A DNA stretch of 64,000 nt from Streptomyces drozdowiczii. Lineage in GTDB: Bacteria > Actinomycetota > Actinomycetes > Streptomycetales > Streptomycetaceae. The position numbers were made by a program, and so were the translations under genes. Below are positions 16,654 to 26,468 of this stretch, in pieces (positions within the stretch are counted from its first letter, which is position 1; the number at the start of each line of letters is the position of its first letter). Under the pieces are notes generated by a model. That model did not search any database. It was not told the DNA's origin and was given only the letters and a program-made list of their open reading frames with translations. The stretch is from assembly GCF_026167665.1 (NCBI RefSeq), contig NZ_CP098740.1, positions 4,960,001-5,024,000 on the forward strand, read 5' to 3'.

Positions 16654-17274
16654 TCAGCCCCGCAGCGCCGCCGCCCCGGCGGCCAGCCGCTCCACGCGCG
16701 CCCAGTCCCGGGCCGCGACCGCGTCCGCCGGGACCATCCAGCTCCCGCCCACGCAGCCGACATTGGGCAGCGCCAGGTACGCGGGCGCGGAGGCGGCCGA
16801 GATGCCGCCCGTCGGGCAGAACCGGGCCTGGGGGAGCGGCGCGGAGAGGGCCTTCAGATAGGCCGTGCCGCCCGCCGCCTCGGCCGGGAAGAACTTCATC
16901 TCGGTGACCCCGCGCTCCAGCAGCGCGACCACCTCGGAGGTGGTCGAGACGCCCGGCAGGAACGGCAGCCCCGACCCCTTCATCGCGTCCAGCAGCGCGT
17001 CCGTCCAGCCGGGGCTGACCAGGAAGCGGGCCCCCGCCGCCACCGTGTCCGCCACGTTCCGCGCCGAGATCACCGTGCCCGCGCCGACGACCGCGTCCGG
17101 GACCTCCGCCGCGATGGCCCGGATCGCGTCCAGGGCGGCGGCGGTGCGCAGGGTCACCTCGATCGCCGGAAGCCCGCCCGCGACCAGGGCGCGGGCGAGC
17201 GGCACCGCGTCGGCCGCGTCCTCCAGGACGACGACGGGCACGACGGGGGCGAGGTCCAGCACGGAGGAGGTCAT
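16654..17274 (-). CDS. eda: 2-dehydro-3-deoxy-phosphogluconate (KDPG) aldolase
   Basis: A 206-residue class I aldolase with the family catalytic set: Glu39 and Arg43 in AIEVTLR and the Schiff-base Lys127 in TEMKFFPAE. GAGTV and the phosphate-binding loop PTGGI are also present. It splits KDPG into pyruvate and glyceraldehyde 3-phosphate in the Entner-Doudoroff or hexuronate/galactonate pathways, in the cytoplasm. I took ATG 17274; GTG starts further upstream would read through the palindrome at 17306. No dehydratase or kinase partner is adjacent, so its substrate could be a related 2-keto-3-deoxy acid phosphate. Confidence 0.9.
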   Translation of the reverse strand: MTSSVLDLAPVVPVVVLEDAADAVPLARALVAGGLPAIEVTLRTAAALDAIRAIAAEVPDAVVGAGTVISARNVADTVAAGARFLVSPGWTDALLDAMKGSGLPFLPGVSTTSEVVALLERGVTEMKFFPAEAAGGTAYLKALSAPLPQARFCPTGGISAASAPAYLALPNVGCVGGSWMVPADAVAARDWARVERLAAGAAALRG

Positions 17275-17305
17275 GCGCCCATCCTGCCCGGTGTGCGGCG
17301 CAGTA

Positions 17306-17321
17306 CGCAACGAGCGTTGCG
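17306..17321. promoter_or_regulatory. 16-bp palindrome upstream of the KDPG aldolase gene
   Basis: CGCAACG-AG-CGTTGCG is a perfect dyad with a 2-base centre, 32-47 bases upstream of the aldolase start. A further half-like element (TGCAACG) follows at about 17327. Its position fits a repressor site, possibly of a GntR- or IclR-type regulator encoded elsewhere; no regulator gene is adjacent. Confidence 0.5.
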
Positions 17322-17338
17322 CAGGGTGCAACGTACGG

Positions 17339-18139
17339 TCAGTGGATCTCCGTCACGACCACATCGAGCTGCCACGGCCGCCCCGCCCGCGCGGGCGCCT
17401 CGGCCTCGACGGCGTACCCCAGGTCCCGCAGGGCGGTGACCAGCTCGGCGGGGCCGGCCGGACGGGCGCCCGCGAGCAGCAGGTCGCGCACCATCCGGCC
17501 CTTGGTCGCCTTGTTGAAGTGGCTGACCACGGACCGCTTCTCCACCCCGTCCACGAGCTGCGCGTGCAGCACCCGCACGCTCGCCGTGCGCTCCGCGACC
17601 CCGCCCTTCGGCTTCCACGCCGCCGTGTACGCGGACGAGCGCAGGTCCAGCACCAGCCCGCCGCCCGCCGCCTCCGGCATCACCTCCGCCATCGGCGTAC
17701 GCCAGAACGCCCCGAGAGCGCCGAGGCCCGGCAGCTTCACGCCCATCGAGCAGCGGTACGGCGGAATCCGGTCGCCCACCCGCACCGCGCCCCACAGCCC
17801 GGAGAACACCAGCAGCGACTTCCCGGCGAGGCGTCGGGCGGCGGTGTCGAGCGAGTCCAGGCCGAGCGCGTCGTACAGGACACCCGTGTACAGCTCCCCG
17901 GCCGGACGCGTGCCCGCCGTCCGCAGCTCCGCGTTCTTCGCGATCTCGCCCCGCAGTCCCTCGCTGAGCCCCAGCACCTCCCGCGCCTTCTCCTCGTCGG
18001 CCACGCACAGCTCCACGAGCGCGTCCAGCACCTCGGCCCGCGCCCCGGCCAGACCGGGCAGCGACAGGGACTCGGGCTTCAGCGGTGCCCCGCGCCCCGA
18101 GGCGGCCTTTCCTTCGGAGGGCGGCAACAGCACGAGCAC
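17339..18139 (-). CDS. yaaA: YaaA-family peroxide-stress protein (UPF0246)
   Basis: A 266-residue protein matching the YaaA family end to end: MLVLLPPSEGK at the N-terminus, a central FSGLWGAVRVGDRIPPYR and a C-terminal basic stretch VVSHFNKATKGRMVRDLL. In Escherichia coli YaaA lowers free intracellular iron during hydrogen peroxide stress and binds DNA; the same role here is inference. The GTG at 18139 follows AAGGAG seven bases upstream. It is transcribed towards eda and may be co-transcribed with it, although the palindrome between them suggests a separate aldolase promoter. Confidence 0.9.
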   Translation of the reverse strand: MLVLLPPSEGKAASGRGAPLKPESLSLPGLAGARAEVLDALVELCVADEEKAREVLGLSEGLRGEIAKNAELRTAGTRPAGELYTGVLYDALGLDSLDTAARRLAGKSLLVFSGLWGAVRVGDRIPPYRCSMGVKLPGLGALGAFWRTPMAEVMPEAAGGGLVLDLRSSAYTAAWKPKGGVAERTASVRVLHAQLVDGVEKRSVVSHFNKATKGRMVRDLLLAGARPAGPAELVTALRDLGYAVEAEAPARAGRPWQLDVVVTEIH

Positions 18140-18297
18140 GGCGGATCTCCTTCATACGTACGGAAAGGGGCGCCGGCGCGGTGTGTGCGGACCGCCCGGA
18201 TGCCCCCGGCCAGCGTACGGGGGCCGAGCGGCACGCCGTACGGGCGCACAGCCCTCCCGGAATGCCGCGCACCGCGCCCCGCCCTACGCTCGGGACC

Positions 18298-19737
18298 ATG
18301 CCCCGCCGCCATCTGCACATGACCGGCGCAGCCGAGACCCCGTTGCGGGCGGCCCTGCGCGGCCTGCGCACCGAGCTGTCGCTCCCCGACGACTTCCCGC
18401 CCGATGTCCTCGCCGAGGCGGCGGACGCCGCGCGCGGCCCGGAACTCGGCGGCCACGCCGACGCGACGGACCTCCCGCTGTTCACCATCGACCCGCCCAC
18501 CTCCACGGACCTCGACCAGGCGATGCACCTGGAACGCCGCGCCCACGGCTACCGCGTGCACTACGCCATCGCGGACGTGGCCGCGTTCGTGCGCCCCGGC
18601 GGCGCGCTCGACGCCGAGGCGCACCGCCGGGTGACCACGCTCTACTTCCCGGACGGCCGGGTGCCGCTCCACCCGGAGGTCCTGTCCGAGGACGCCGCCA
18701 GCCTGCTGCCCGGCCGGGTCCGCCCCGCGGTCCTGTGGGAGATCGACCTCGACCCGGAGGGCGCGGCGGTCGCGACCCGGGTGCGCAGGGCCCTCGTACG
18801 CAGCCGCGCCAAGCTCGACTACGCGGGCGTGCAGCGGCGGATCGACGCGGGCACCGCCGAGGAACCGCTCGCCCTGCTCCGGGACATCGGCACGCTGCGC
18901 GAGGAGCAGGAGGTGGCCCGGGGCGGGATCTCGCTCAACGTGCCCGAGCAGGAGATCACCGAGCACCACGGCACGTACGGCCTCGCCTACCGCGCCCCGC
19001 TCCCCGCCGACGGCTGGAACGCCCAGATCTCCCTGCTCACCGGCACGGCGGCGGCCCACCTCATGGCGGAGAGCGGCACCGGCATCCTGCGTACGCTGCC
19101 GGTCGCCCCGGACGGCGCGGTGGCCCGGCTCCGCCGCAGCGCCGAAGCCCTGCACATCGACTGGCCGCACCATGTCCCGTACGCCCGGCTGGTCCGCTCG
19201 CTCGACCCGGGCCGCACCGACCACGCGGCGTTCCTCCAGGACTGCACGACGCTGCTGCGCGGCGCGGGCTACACGGTCTTCGACGGCGGCGACCTGCCGG
19301 TCCCCGCCGTGCACGCGGCGGTGGCGGACCTGTACACCCACTGCACGGCACCGCTGCGCCGCCTCGTGGACCGTTACGCCTCCGAGCTGTGCGTCGCGGC
19401 CTGCGAGGACCGGGACCCGCCCGAATGGGTCCTGGCCGCCCTGCCCGCGCTGCCCAAGGAGATGGCGGAGGGCACGCGGCGCGGCAACACGGTGGAGCGG
19501 GAGTCCGTGGACCTGGTCGAGGCGGCGCTGCTCAAGGACAAGGTGGGCGAGGTCTTCGACGGCTACGTGGTGGACGTGAAGGAGAACGAACCGGCCACCG
19601 GCACCGTCCACATCGACGCCCCGGCGGTCGTCGCCCGCGTCGAGGGCACCGCGCCCCTTCCCCTGGGCGAGCGCCTGCGCGTCCGCCTCGCCCAGGCCGC
19701 CCCGGGCACGGCGAAGCCCCTGTTCGTCCCGGCCTGA
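18298..19737 (+). CDS. RNB-domain ribonuclease (RNase II/R-like)
   Basis: A 479-residue protein made mostly of an RNB catalytic domain (about residues 45-370) with the metal-binding stretch FTIDPPTSTDLDQAM (Asp65, Asp71, Asp73), a central YAIADVAAFV and the downstream AHLMAESGTGI. It lacks the N-terminal cold-shock domains of classical RNase II and has only a short C-terminal beta segment. Compared with RNase II (Asp-Leu-Asp-Asp), the last metal-binding Asp is Gln74 here. I recall this variant as usual in the actinobacterial subfamily, but it may alter activity. It is divergent from yaaA; the ATG at 18298 follows a weak GGGA. The TetR gene follows after 64 bases. Confidence 0.85.
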   Translation: MPRRHLHMTGAAETPLRAALRGLRTELSLPDDFPPDVLAEAADAARGPELGGHADATDLPLFTIDPPTSTDLDQAMHLERRAHGYRVHYAIADVAAFVRPGGALDAEAHRRVTTLYFPDGRVPLHPEVLSEDAASLLPGRVRPAVLWEIDLDPEGAAVATRVRRALVRSRAKLDYAGVQRRIDAGTAEEPLALLRDIGTLREEQEVARGGISLNVPEQEITEHHGTYGLAYRAPLPADGWNAQISLLTGTAAAHLMAESGTGILRTLPVAPDGAVARLRRSAEALHIDWPHHVPYARLVRSLDPGRTDHAAFLQDCTTLLRGAGYTVFDGGDLPVPAVHAAVADLYTHCTAPLRRLVDRYASELCVAACEDRDPPEWVLAALPALPKEMAEGTRRGNTVERESVDLVEAALLKDKVGEVFDGYVVDVKENEPATGTVHIDAPAVVARVEGTAPLPLGERLRVRLAQAAPGTAKPLFVPA

Positions 19738-19801
19738 CGGCGTCTCGTACGATCGCGAGTTCGGCCCCCGCGCCCCGCGCCCGTACGACGGAAGGACCGG
19801 C

Positions 19802-20310
19802 GTGACCGACCGCGCCCGCCAGCACCAGATCCTGGCCGCCGCCCGCATGCTCCTGGAGCAGGAGGGCCCGGAGGCGCTGACCATGCGCCGGCTCGCGGGC
19901 CTGCTCGGCATCACGGCCCCGTCCCTCTACAAGCACTTCCCGGACAAGTCCTCGGTGGTGGACGCGCTGGCCGACGCGATGCTGACGGAGACCGCCGAGG
20001 CCCTGGAGGCGGCGGAGACGGCCGCCCCGGGCTCCTTCCCCGCCCTGGCCACGGCCTACCGCGCCCACGCCCTGGCCCACCCCCACCTCTACCGCCTCAC
20101 CACGTCCCGCCCCCATCCCCAGGACGTGGAGGACCGCGCCACGGCCCCCTCTTCCGCGCCCTGGCCCCGGACACCCACCTGGCCCGCGCGGCCTGGGCCT
20201 TCGCCCACGGCATGGTCATGATGGAACTCAACGGCCGCTTCCCGACCCCGGAGTCCGTCACCACGGCCTGGACGGCGGGCATCACCGCGCTGGCGTCGAG
20301 CCGCCTCTGA
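19802..20310 (+). pseudogene. TetR-family regulator, apparent single-base frameshift
   Basis: The GTG-initiated frame encodes a TetR helix-turn-helix (GPEALTMRRLAGLLGITAPSLYKHFPDK, about residues 22-50) and half of the ligand domain, then meets an early stop at 20221. From about 20150 the reading frame one base earlier encodes LFRALAPDTHLARAAWAFAH and GMVMMELNGRFPTPES, the expected end of this subfamily (WHG-type C-terminal domain), up to TGA 20310. Adding one C to the five-C run 20145-20149 restores a 169-residue protein. It may be a true pseudogene, but a sequencing indel is more likely. It probably regulates itself or the RNB gene just upstream. Confidence 0.85.
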
Positions 20311-20416
20311 CCGCGCGGGGCCCTCCTGTGCCACGATCGGGGGAAACACTCCCATCTCACGGACGGCTGGTTCCGCGATGGCCCACTCTGGCGAGCGACC
20401 GAGGAAGGGGCGTGAC

Positions 20417-20995
20417 ATGTCTGCCATGCCGCACGAATCGCTCTCGCAGGCGGACGTCCTGCTTGAGGGCTTCCTGGCGCTGGATACGCCGGAGGGCTTC
20501 CGGGCGGAGCTGATCGAGGGGGAGATCGTCGTGACACCGCCGCCGGACGGGGATCATGAGGACTACATCGGGCTCATCCTGGAGCAGGTGATGGCTCATT
20601 CCCGCACGAGGATGCAGTTCGCAGGGAACAAGGGCCTGAAACTGAGCAGCGGCGGACGCTGCCCGAAGAACCATGCCATTCCCGACGGCACGTTTGCCCC
20701 GAAGGCCCTGCGGCTGTACCGGGGCGCGGCCTCATGGATGCCGTGCGAGGGGGTGGCTCTGGTCGTGGAAGTCACATCGTCCAAGCCGGCCGCCGACCGC
20801 GAGGCCAAGCGGCACTGTTACGCGAGGGGCCCGATCCCGCTGTACCTGCTGGTCGACCGGGAGGACTCGTCGGTGACGCTGTTCAGCGACCCGGAGGGCG
20901 ACGACTACCGCCAGCACTGCACGGTTCCGTTCGGCAAGGCGGTCCGCCTTCCGGAGCCGTTCTCGTTCGACCTGGAGACGGCGGAGTTCATCTGA
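20417..20995 (+). CDS. Uma2-family (DUF820) PD-(D/E)XK nuclease-like protein
   Basis: A 192-residue protein with a PD-(D/E)XK nuclease fold signature: a conserved acidic N-terminal segment ELIEGEIVVTPPPDGDH, a central IPDGTF and the catalytic-like VVEVTSSKPAADREAK. Uma2 proteins are numerous in Streptomyces and cyanobacteria, and their function is mostly unknown. The ATG at 20417 follows GGAAGGGG. The gene stands just 25 bases before the RNase P RNA, so its 3' end contains or abuts the rnpB promoter. Confidence 0.85.
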   Translation: MSAMPHESLSQADVLLEGFLALDTPEGFRAELIEGEIVVTPPPDGDHEDYIGLILEQVMAHSRTRMQFAGNKGLKLSSGGRCPKNHAIPDGTFAPKALRLYRGAASWMPCEGVALVVEVTSSKPAADREAKRHCYARGPIPLYLLVDREDSSVTLFSDPEGDDYRQHCTVPFGKAVRLPEPFSFDLETAEFI

Positions 20996-21005
20996 CTCGG
21001 CCAGG

Positions 21006-21011
21006 TAGCAT
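21006..21011 (+). promoter_or_regulatory. Candidate -10 box of rnpB
   Basis: TAGCAT lies seven bases before the predicted 5' end of the RNase P RNA and 11 bases after the Uma2 stop. No good -35 hexamer is visible at 17-18 bases. Most of the rnpB promoter must therefore overlap the Uma2 coding sequence. Confidence 0.45.
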
Positions 21012-21017
21012 GGGCCC

Positions 21018-21430
21018 CACGGCAGACGAGCCGGGCGGACGGTCGCGTGGGGGTTTTCGGATCCTCCCGAGGAACGTCCGGGCTCCACAGGGCAGGGTGA
21101 TGGCTAACGGCCACCCGGGGTGACCCGCGGGACAGTGCCACAGAAAACAGACCGCCCGGGACCTCGGTCCCGGGTAAGGGTGAAACGGTGGTGTAAGAGA
21201 CCACCAGCGCCTGGGGCGACCCAGGCGGCTAGGTAAACCCCACCCGGAGCAAGGTCAAGAGGGGCCGTCGGAAGACGGCCCTGCGCGAACGTTCGAGGGC
21301 TGCCCGCCCGAGTTCGCGGGTAGACCGCACGAGGCCGGCAGCAATGCCGGTCCTAGATGGATGGCCGTCTCCCCGGCCGCCGCGAGGCGACCGGGCGACA
21401 GAACCCGGCGTACAGCCCGACTCGTCTGCC
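21018..21430 (+). ncRNA. rnpB: RNase P RNA (class A, M1 RNA)
   Basis: The region has the conserved core of bacterial RNase P RNA: GAGGAACGTCCGGGCTCC with CAGGGTG (P4 5' strand region) near 21070 and ACAGAACCCGGCGTACAGCC (P4 3' strand region) near 21400. It also has ACGGCTAA-like and GTAAACCCC segments between. The ends pair (GGCAGACGAG at 21021-21030 with CTCGTCTGCC at 21421-21430), forming helix P1 and setting the boundaries at about 410 nt. It is the catalytic RNA that trims the 5' leader of tRNA precursors together with RnpA protein. Confidence 0.96.
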
Positions 21431-21472
21431 GCCACTCGTTTCTCCGCCGCCGTGCGGTGGTCTCCGTACGGT

Positions 21473-21510
21473 CGAGGGCCCCGCCGGTGCGGACACCGGC
21501 GGGGCCCTCG
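21473..21510. terminator. Bidirectional terminator between rnpB and the chitinase gene
   Basis: A 17-bp perfect stem (21473-21489 with 21494-21510) with a 4-nt loop CGGA lies 43 bases past rnpB and 15 bases past the chitinase stop. Its position and strength suit termination in both directions. Confidence 0.8.
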
Positions 21511-21524
21511 GTGGGTCAGGGCGT

Positions 21525-23219
<1,695 letters not shown>

Positions 23220-23268
23220 GGGCGGCCTCCAGCGGGGGAGCGGGTGGTGCTGTGGATGGGCTGGAGCA

Positions 23269-23298
23269 GTGATAACCGGCCCGTGACCTGCGCGTCAA
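23269..23298 (-). promoter_or_regulatory. Chitinase promoter (-35 and -10)
   Basis: Read on the minus strand, TTGACG (23298-23293) is followed after 18 bases by TATCAC (23274-23269), a good vegetative-type promoter about 50 bases from the start codon. The DasR-like site lies just upstream of it. Confidence 0.6.
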
Positions 23299-23311
23299 CG
23301 ATTCCAACGAG

Positions 23312-23328
23312 ATTAGGACTAGACCAAT
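23312..23328. promoter_or_regulatory. DasR-responsive element (dre-like)
   Basis: The minus strand reads ATTGGTCTAGTCCTAA, matching 11 of 16 positions of the DasR consensus ACTGGTCTAGACCACT, including the core TGGTCTAG. It lies 14 bases upstream of the -35 box. DasR is the global GlcNAc-responsive GntR regulator of Streptomyces chitinase genes. The remaining gap up to 23427 shows nothing further. Confidence 0.7.
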
Positions 23329-23427
23329 TTGACGGCTCGTGGGGCGCGCCGAGCCCGTGTCGTCGCCGGGTGGCCGCCGGATGCCGTCGGTGACCAGCGG
23401 CTTAAGGATCACTTAAAAACGGCGGCA

Positions 23428-23453
23428 CGAGTGGTTCAGTGACGAACCACTCG
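23428..23453. repeat. 10-bp perfect hairpin upstream of the chitinase promoter
   Basis: CGAGTGGTTC and GAACCACTCG flank a 6-nt loop (AGTGAC). It lies in the gap between the arcA terminator and the chitinase promoter. It could be a second terminator for arcA or an operator for the chitinase promoter. Confidence 0.4.
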
Positions 23454-23488
23454 ATGCCGAAAAGTGGAAGCGACGTCAACGCCGGCGG

Positions 23489-23522
23489 GCCCGGCGGCGA
23501 AGGCGGCGACCCCGCCGGGCCG
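23489..23522. terminator. arcDA operon terminator
   Basis: A 10-bp perfect G/C stem (23489-23498 with 23513-23522) with a 14-nt loop lies 12 bases beyond the arcA stop on the minus strand. Confidence 0.6.
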
Positions 23523-23533
23523 GCTCCGTCACC

Positions 23534-24796
23534 TCAGAAGCTCACCGGCTCACGGATCAGCGGGCACGTCATGCAGTGCCCGCCGCCCCGGCCCCGGCCG
23601 AGCTCCGCGCCCACGATCTCCAGCACCTCGATGCCCGCCCGCCGCAGCAACGCGTTGGTCTGGGTGTTCCGGTCGTACGTGAAGACGACGCCCGGCTCCA
23701 CCGCGACCGCGTTGTTCCCGCTGTCCCACTGCTGGCGCTCGGAGGCGTACACATCGCCGCCCGTCTCGATCACCCGCAGCCCCGGCAGCCCGAGCGCCCC
23801 GGCCACCACATCGGTGAACGGCCGGGACCCCTCGTCCACGATGTCCACGGGCACGGGGCCGCCCCCGCCCGGGCGCAGCGAGAAGCTGTGGACGGCGTCC
23901 ACGATGCGCGGGTAGAGCGTCACGACGTCCCGGTCCGCGAAGGTGAACACGGTGTCCAGGTGCATCGCCGCCCGCAGCTTCGGCATGCCGGCGACGACGA
24001 CGTGTTCCGCGGCGCCCTGCTCGAAGAGGGCGGCGGCCACCTGCGTGATGGCCTGGCGCGAGGTGCGCTCGCTCATGCCCATGAGGACGACGCCGTTGCC
24101 GACGGGCATGATGTCGCCGCCCTCGAACGTGGCCTGGCCCCAGTCCTTCTCCGGGTCGCCCCACCACACCGTGGCGTCCGCGAAGTCCGGGTGGAAGCGG
24201 TAGACGGCCTTCATCAGCAGGGTCTCGTCGTGCCGGGCGGGCCAGTACAGCGGGTTGAGCGTCACTCCGCCGTACAGCCAGCAGGTGGTGTCGCGGGTGT
24301 ACAGCGTGTTGGGCAGCGGCGGCATCACGTACTCGCGCACCCCGGCCGACTCGCGGGCCAGGGCGACGTACGGCGGGCGGTAGTCGTCGGGGAGGTCCGT
24401 GGTGGCGAGACCGCCGATCAGGAACTCGGCGAGCGTGCGCGGGTCCAGGGTCTCCAGGAAGGCGCGGGTGGAGTCGATCAGCCCGAGGCCCGCCTCGTTG
24501 GCCGTGATCTTGCGGTCGAGCAGCCAGTCCCGCGCGCCCGGCACGGCCATCGTCTGCGCCAGGAGGTCGTGGAGCTCGACGACCTCGACCCCGCGCGCGG
24601 TGAGCGCGGCCACGAAGCCGGCGTGGTCCCGCTGGGCGTTCTCCACCCACATCACGTCGTCGAAGAGCAGGTCGGCGGCGTTGGTCGGGGTGAGCCTGCG
24701 GTGTGCCAGGCCCGGCGCGCACACCAGGACCTTGCGGAGCCGGCCGACCTCGGAGTGGACTCCGAGCGGGGTGCGGGAAGTGCTGTCACCGGTCAT
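23534..24796 (-). CDS. arcA: Arginine deiminase
   Basis: A 420-residue guanidino-group hydrolase. The nucleophile Cys408 lies in the C-terminal GGGHCMTCP, and the family elements [19 protein letters not shown] and MHLDTVFTF (acid/base His) are all present in order. It converts arginine to citrulline plus ammonia in the cytoplasm, the first step of the arginine deiminase pathway that yields ATP without oxygen. The ATG at 24796 gives [18 protein letters not shown], a normal N-terminus. It follows arcD by 38 bases in one operon. The carbamoyltransferase and carbamate kinase are not in the window, so here the enzyme may serve arginine use or acid/hypoxia tolerance. Confidence 0.95.
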   Translation of the reverse strand: MTGDSTSRTPLGVHSEVGRLRKVLVCAPGLAHRRLTPTNAADLLFDDVMWVENAQRDHAGFVAALTARGVEVVELHDLLAQTMAVPGARDWLLDRKITANEAGLGLIDSTRAFLETLDPRTLAEFLIGGLATTDLPDDYRPPYVALARESAGVREYVMPPLPNTLYTRDTTCWLYGGVTLNPLYWPARHDETLLMKAVYRFHPDFADATVWWGDPEKDWGQATFEGGDIMPVGNGVVLMGMSERTSRQAITQVAAALFEQGAAEHVVVAGMPKLRAAMHLDTVFTFADRDVVTLYPRIVDAVHSFSLRPGGGGPVPVDIVDEGSRPFTDVVAGALGLPGLRVIETGGDVYASERQQWDSGNNAVAVEPGVVFTYDRNTQTNALLRRAGIEVLEIVGAELGRGRGGGHCMTCPLIREPVSF

Positions 24797-24834
24797 GTGC
24801 GGTCCTTCGCATACGGGTCGGGGTGCGGTACGGC

Positions 24835-26271
24835 TCAGAGGCTGATCCAGCCGGCCGCCAGGGCGATCACGCCCATGACCGCACCGGCCACCGATACGGC
24901 GCAGATCAGCAGCTCGCGGGGGGAGAAGGGGCGCCGGCCCTGCTCGCGGCGGGCCATGACGAACAGGATCGTGGCGGGGGCGTAGACGATGAAGGAGAGC
25001 AGGACGAACCGGAGCCCGGCCGCGTACAGCAGGAACGCCGTGTAGACGGTGGCGAGCACGGCGACGACGAGGTCGCGCCCGGTCGTCCGCCCCTGGGCGA
25101 GCGGATCCGGGGTGAGCGAGATCTTCAGCGCGAACGCGGCGGCCAGCAGGAACGGGATGAGGGTCAGCGCGCTCGTCATGTCCAGCGCGAAGTTGAACGC
25201 GTCGTCCGAGAGCAGCGTGACGACCAGCACCACCTGGACCAGCACGGTCGTCATGACCAGGGCCGGGACCGGCACGTCGTCGGCGGTGGCGCGGCGCAGG
25301 AAGCGCGGCATGTCGTGGTCCTGCGCGGCCACGTACAGCACCTCGGCGGCCATCAGCGTCCAGGCGAGATAGGCGCCGAGGACCGAGACGATCAGGCCGA
25401 CGCTGACGAAGGCCGTGCCCCAGGTGCCGACGGCGTGCTCCAGGACGCCCGCCATCGAGGGCTGGCGCAGCTCGGCGATCTCGCGCATCGGCATGATGCC
25501 GTACGAGACGATGGTGACCGAGGCGAAGACGGCGAAGACGCTGAGGAAGCCGAGGACCGTGGCGCGGCCCACGTCCTTGCGGCGCTTGGCGTGCCGGGAG
25601 TAGACGCTCGCGCCCTCGACGCCGAGGAAGACGAAGACGGTGGCCAGCATCGTGCCGCGGACCTGGTCGAACAGCGAGCCCGCGTAGTCGGCGCCGCCCC
25701 AGTTGTCGGCGAACACGCCGGTGTCCAGGTAGAAGAGCGCGAGGACGACGAAGACCAGGATCGGGACGACCTTGGCGACGGTGACGATGCGGTTGATCGC
25801 CGCGGCCTCCTTGACGCCCCGGCGGATCAGCAGGAAGAAGCCCCAGAGGCCGATCGAGGACAGCACCGCGGCGAGCACGGTGTCCCCGTCCCCGAGCGCC
25901 GGCCAGATCGTGCCGATGGTCGACATGATCAGCACCCAGTACGTCACATTGCCGACGCAGGCGCTCGCCCAGTAGCCGAACGCCGAGAAGAACCCGAGGT
26001 ATTCGCCGAACCCGGCCTTCGCGTACGCGTACACCCCGGCGTCCAGGTCCGGGCGGCGCACCGCGAGGAACTGGAAGGCGAAGGCCAGCATCAGCATGCC
26101 CGTGCCCGCGATGGTCCAGGCGATCAGCGCCCCCGCGACACCGGTCTCCGCCGCGAAGCGGCGGGGCAGCGAGAACACCCCCGCGCCGACCATGGAGCCG
26201 ACGACCAGCGCGGACAGCGTCATCAGCGAGAGCTTCGCCGTGTGCGGCTGCTCCTCGGTGACTGCGGACAT
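24835..26271 (-). CDS. arcD: APC-family arginine:ornithine antiporter-like permease
   Basis: A 478-residue membrane protein with about 12-13 helices. The first helix carries the APC signature [13 protein letters not shown] (substrate carboxylate/amine binding), and [20 protein letters not shown] is typical of the basic amino acid/polyamine antiporter group. It exchanges arginine for ornithine or citrulline across the inner membrane. The ATG at 26271 has GGAAGG upstream. Being directly before arcA in an operon supports arginine as substrate; citrulline or agmatine exchange cannot be excluded. Confidence 0.88.
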   Translation of the reverse strand: MSAVTEEQPHTAKLSLMTLSALVVGSMVGAGVFSLPRRFAAETGVAGALIAWTIAGTGMLMLAFAFQFLAVRRPDLDAGVYAYAKAGFGEYLGFFSAFGYWASACVGNVTYWVLIMSTIGTIWPALGDGDTVLAAVLSSIGLWGFFLLIRRGVKEAAAINRIVTVAKVVPILVFVVLALFYLDTGVFADNWGGADYAGSLFDQVRGTMLATVFVFLGVEGASVYSRHAKRRKDVGRATVLGFLSVFAVFASVTIVSYGIMPMREIAELRQPSMAGVLEHAVGTWGTAFVSVGLIVSVLGAYLAWTLMAAEVLYVAAQDHDMPRFLRRATADDVPVPALVMTTVLVQVVLVVTLLSDDAFNFALDMTSALTLIPFLLAAAFALKISLTPDPLAQGRTTGRDLVVAVLATVYTAFLLYAAGLRFVLLSFIVYAPATILFVMARREQGRRPFSPRELLICAVSVAGAVMGVIALAAGWISL

Positions 26272-26413
26272 GGTCTGGGCCCTTCCTGGTGCGGGGGCTG
26301 CGGTCGCAGGGGCGGGCGGGGCCGGGGAGGGCGCCCCCATGGGGGTGAAATGTACCTTTCGTTGCGGTGTTGAGCCCCGCTGCCGGGCCGGTGTCCCCGG
26401 ACCGGGGCGCGGC

Positions 26414-26444
26414 TTGACCCTCCCCTTACGTCAGGCTTGATGAT
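26414..26444 (+). promoter_or_regulatory. MerR-type promoter/operator with 19-bp spacer
   Basis: TTGACC (26414-26419) and GATGAT (26439-26444) are separated by 19 bases rather than 17. This over-long spacing is the hallmark of promoters that MerR-family activators untwist. The spacer holds CCTTACGTCAGG. It lies 24 bases before the MerR start, so autoregulation is likely. Confidence 0.6.
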
Positions 26445-26468
26445 CGGTCGCGAGGAAAGGGCAGGTGG

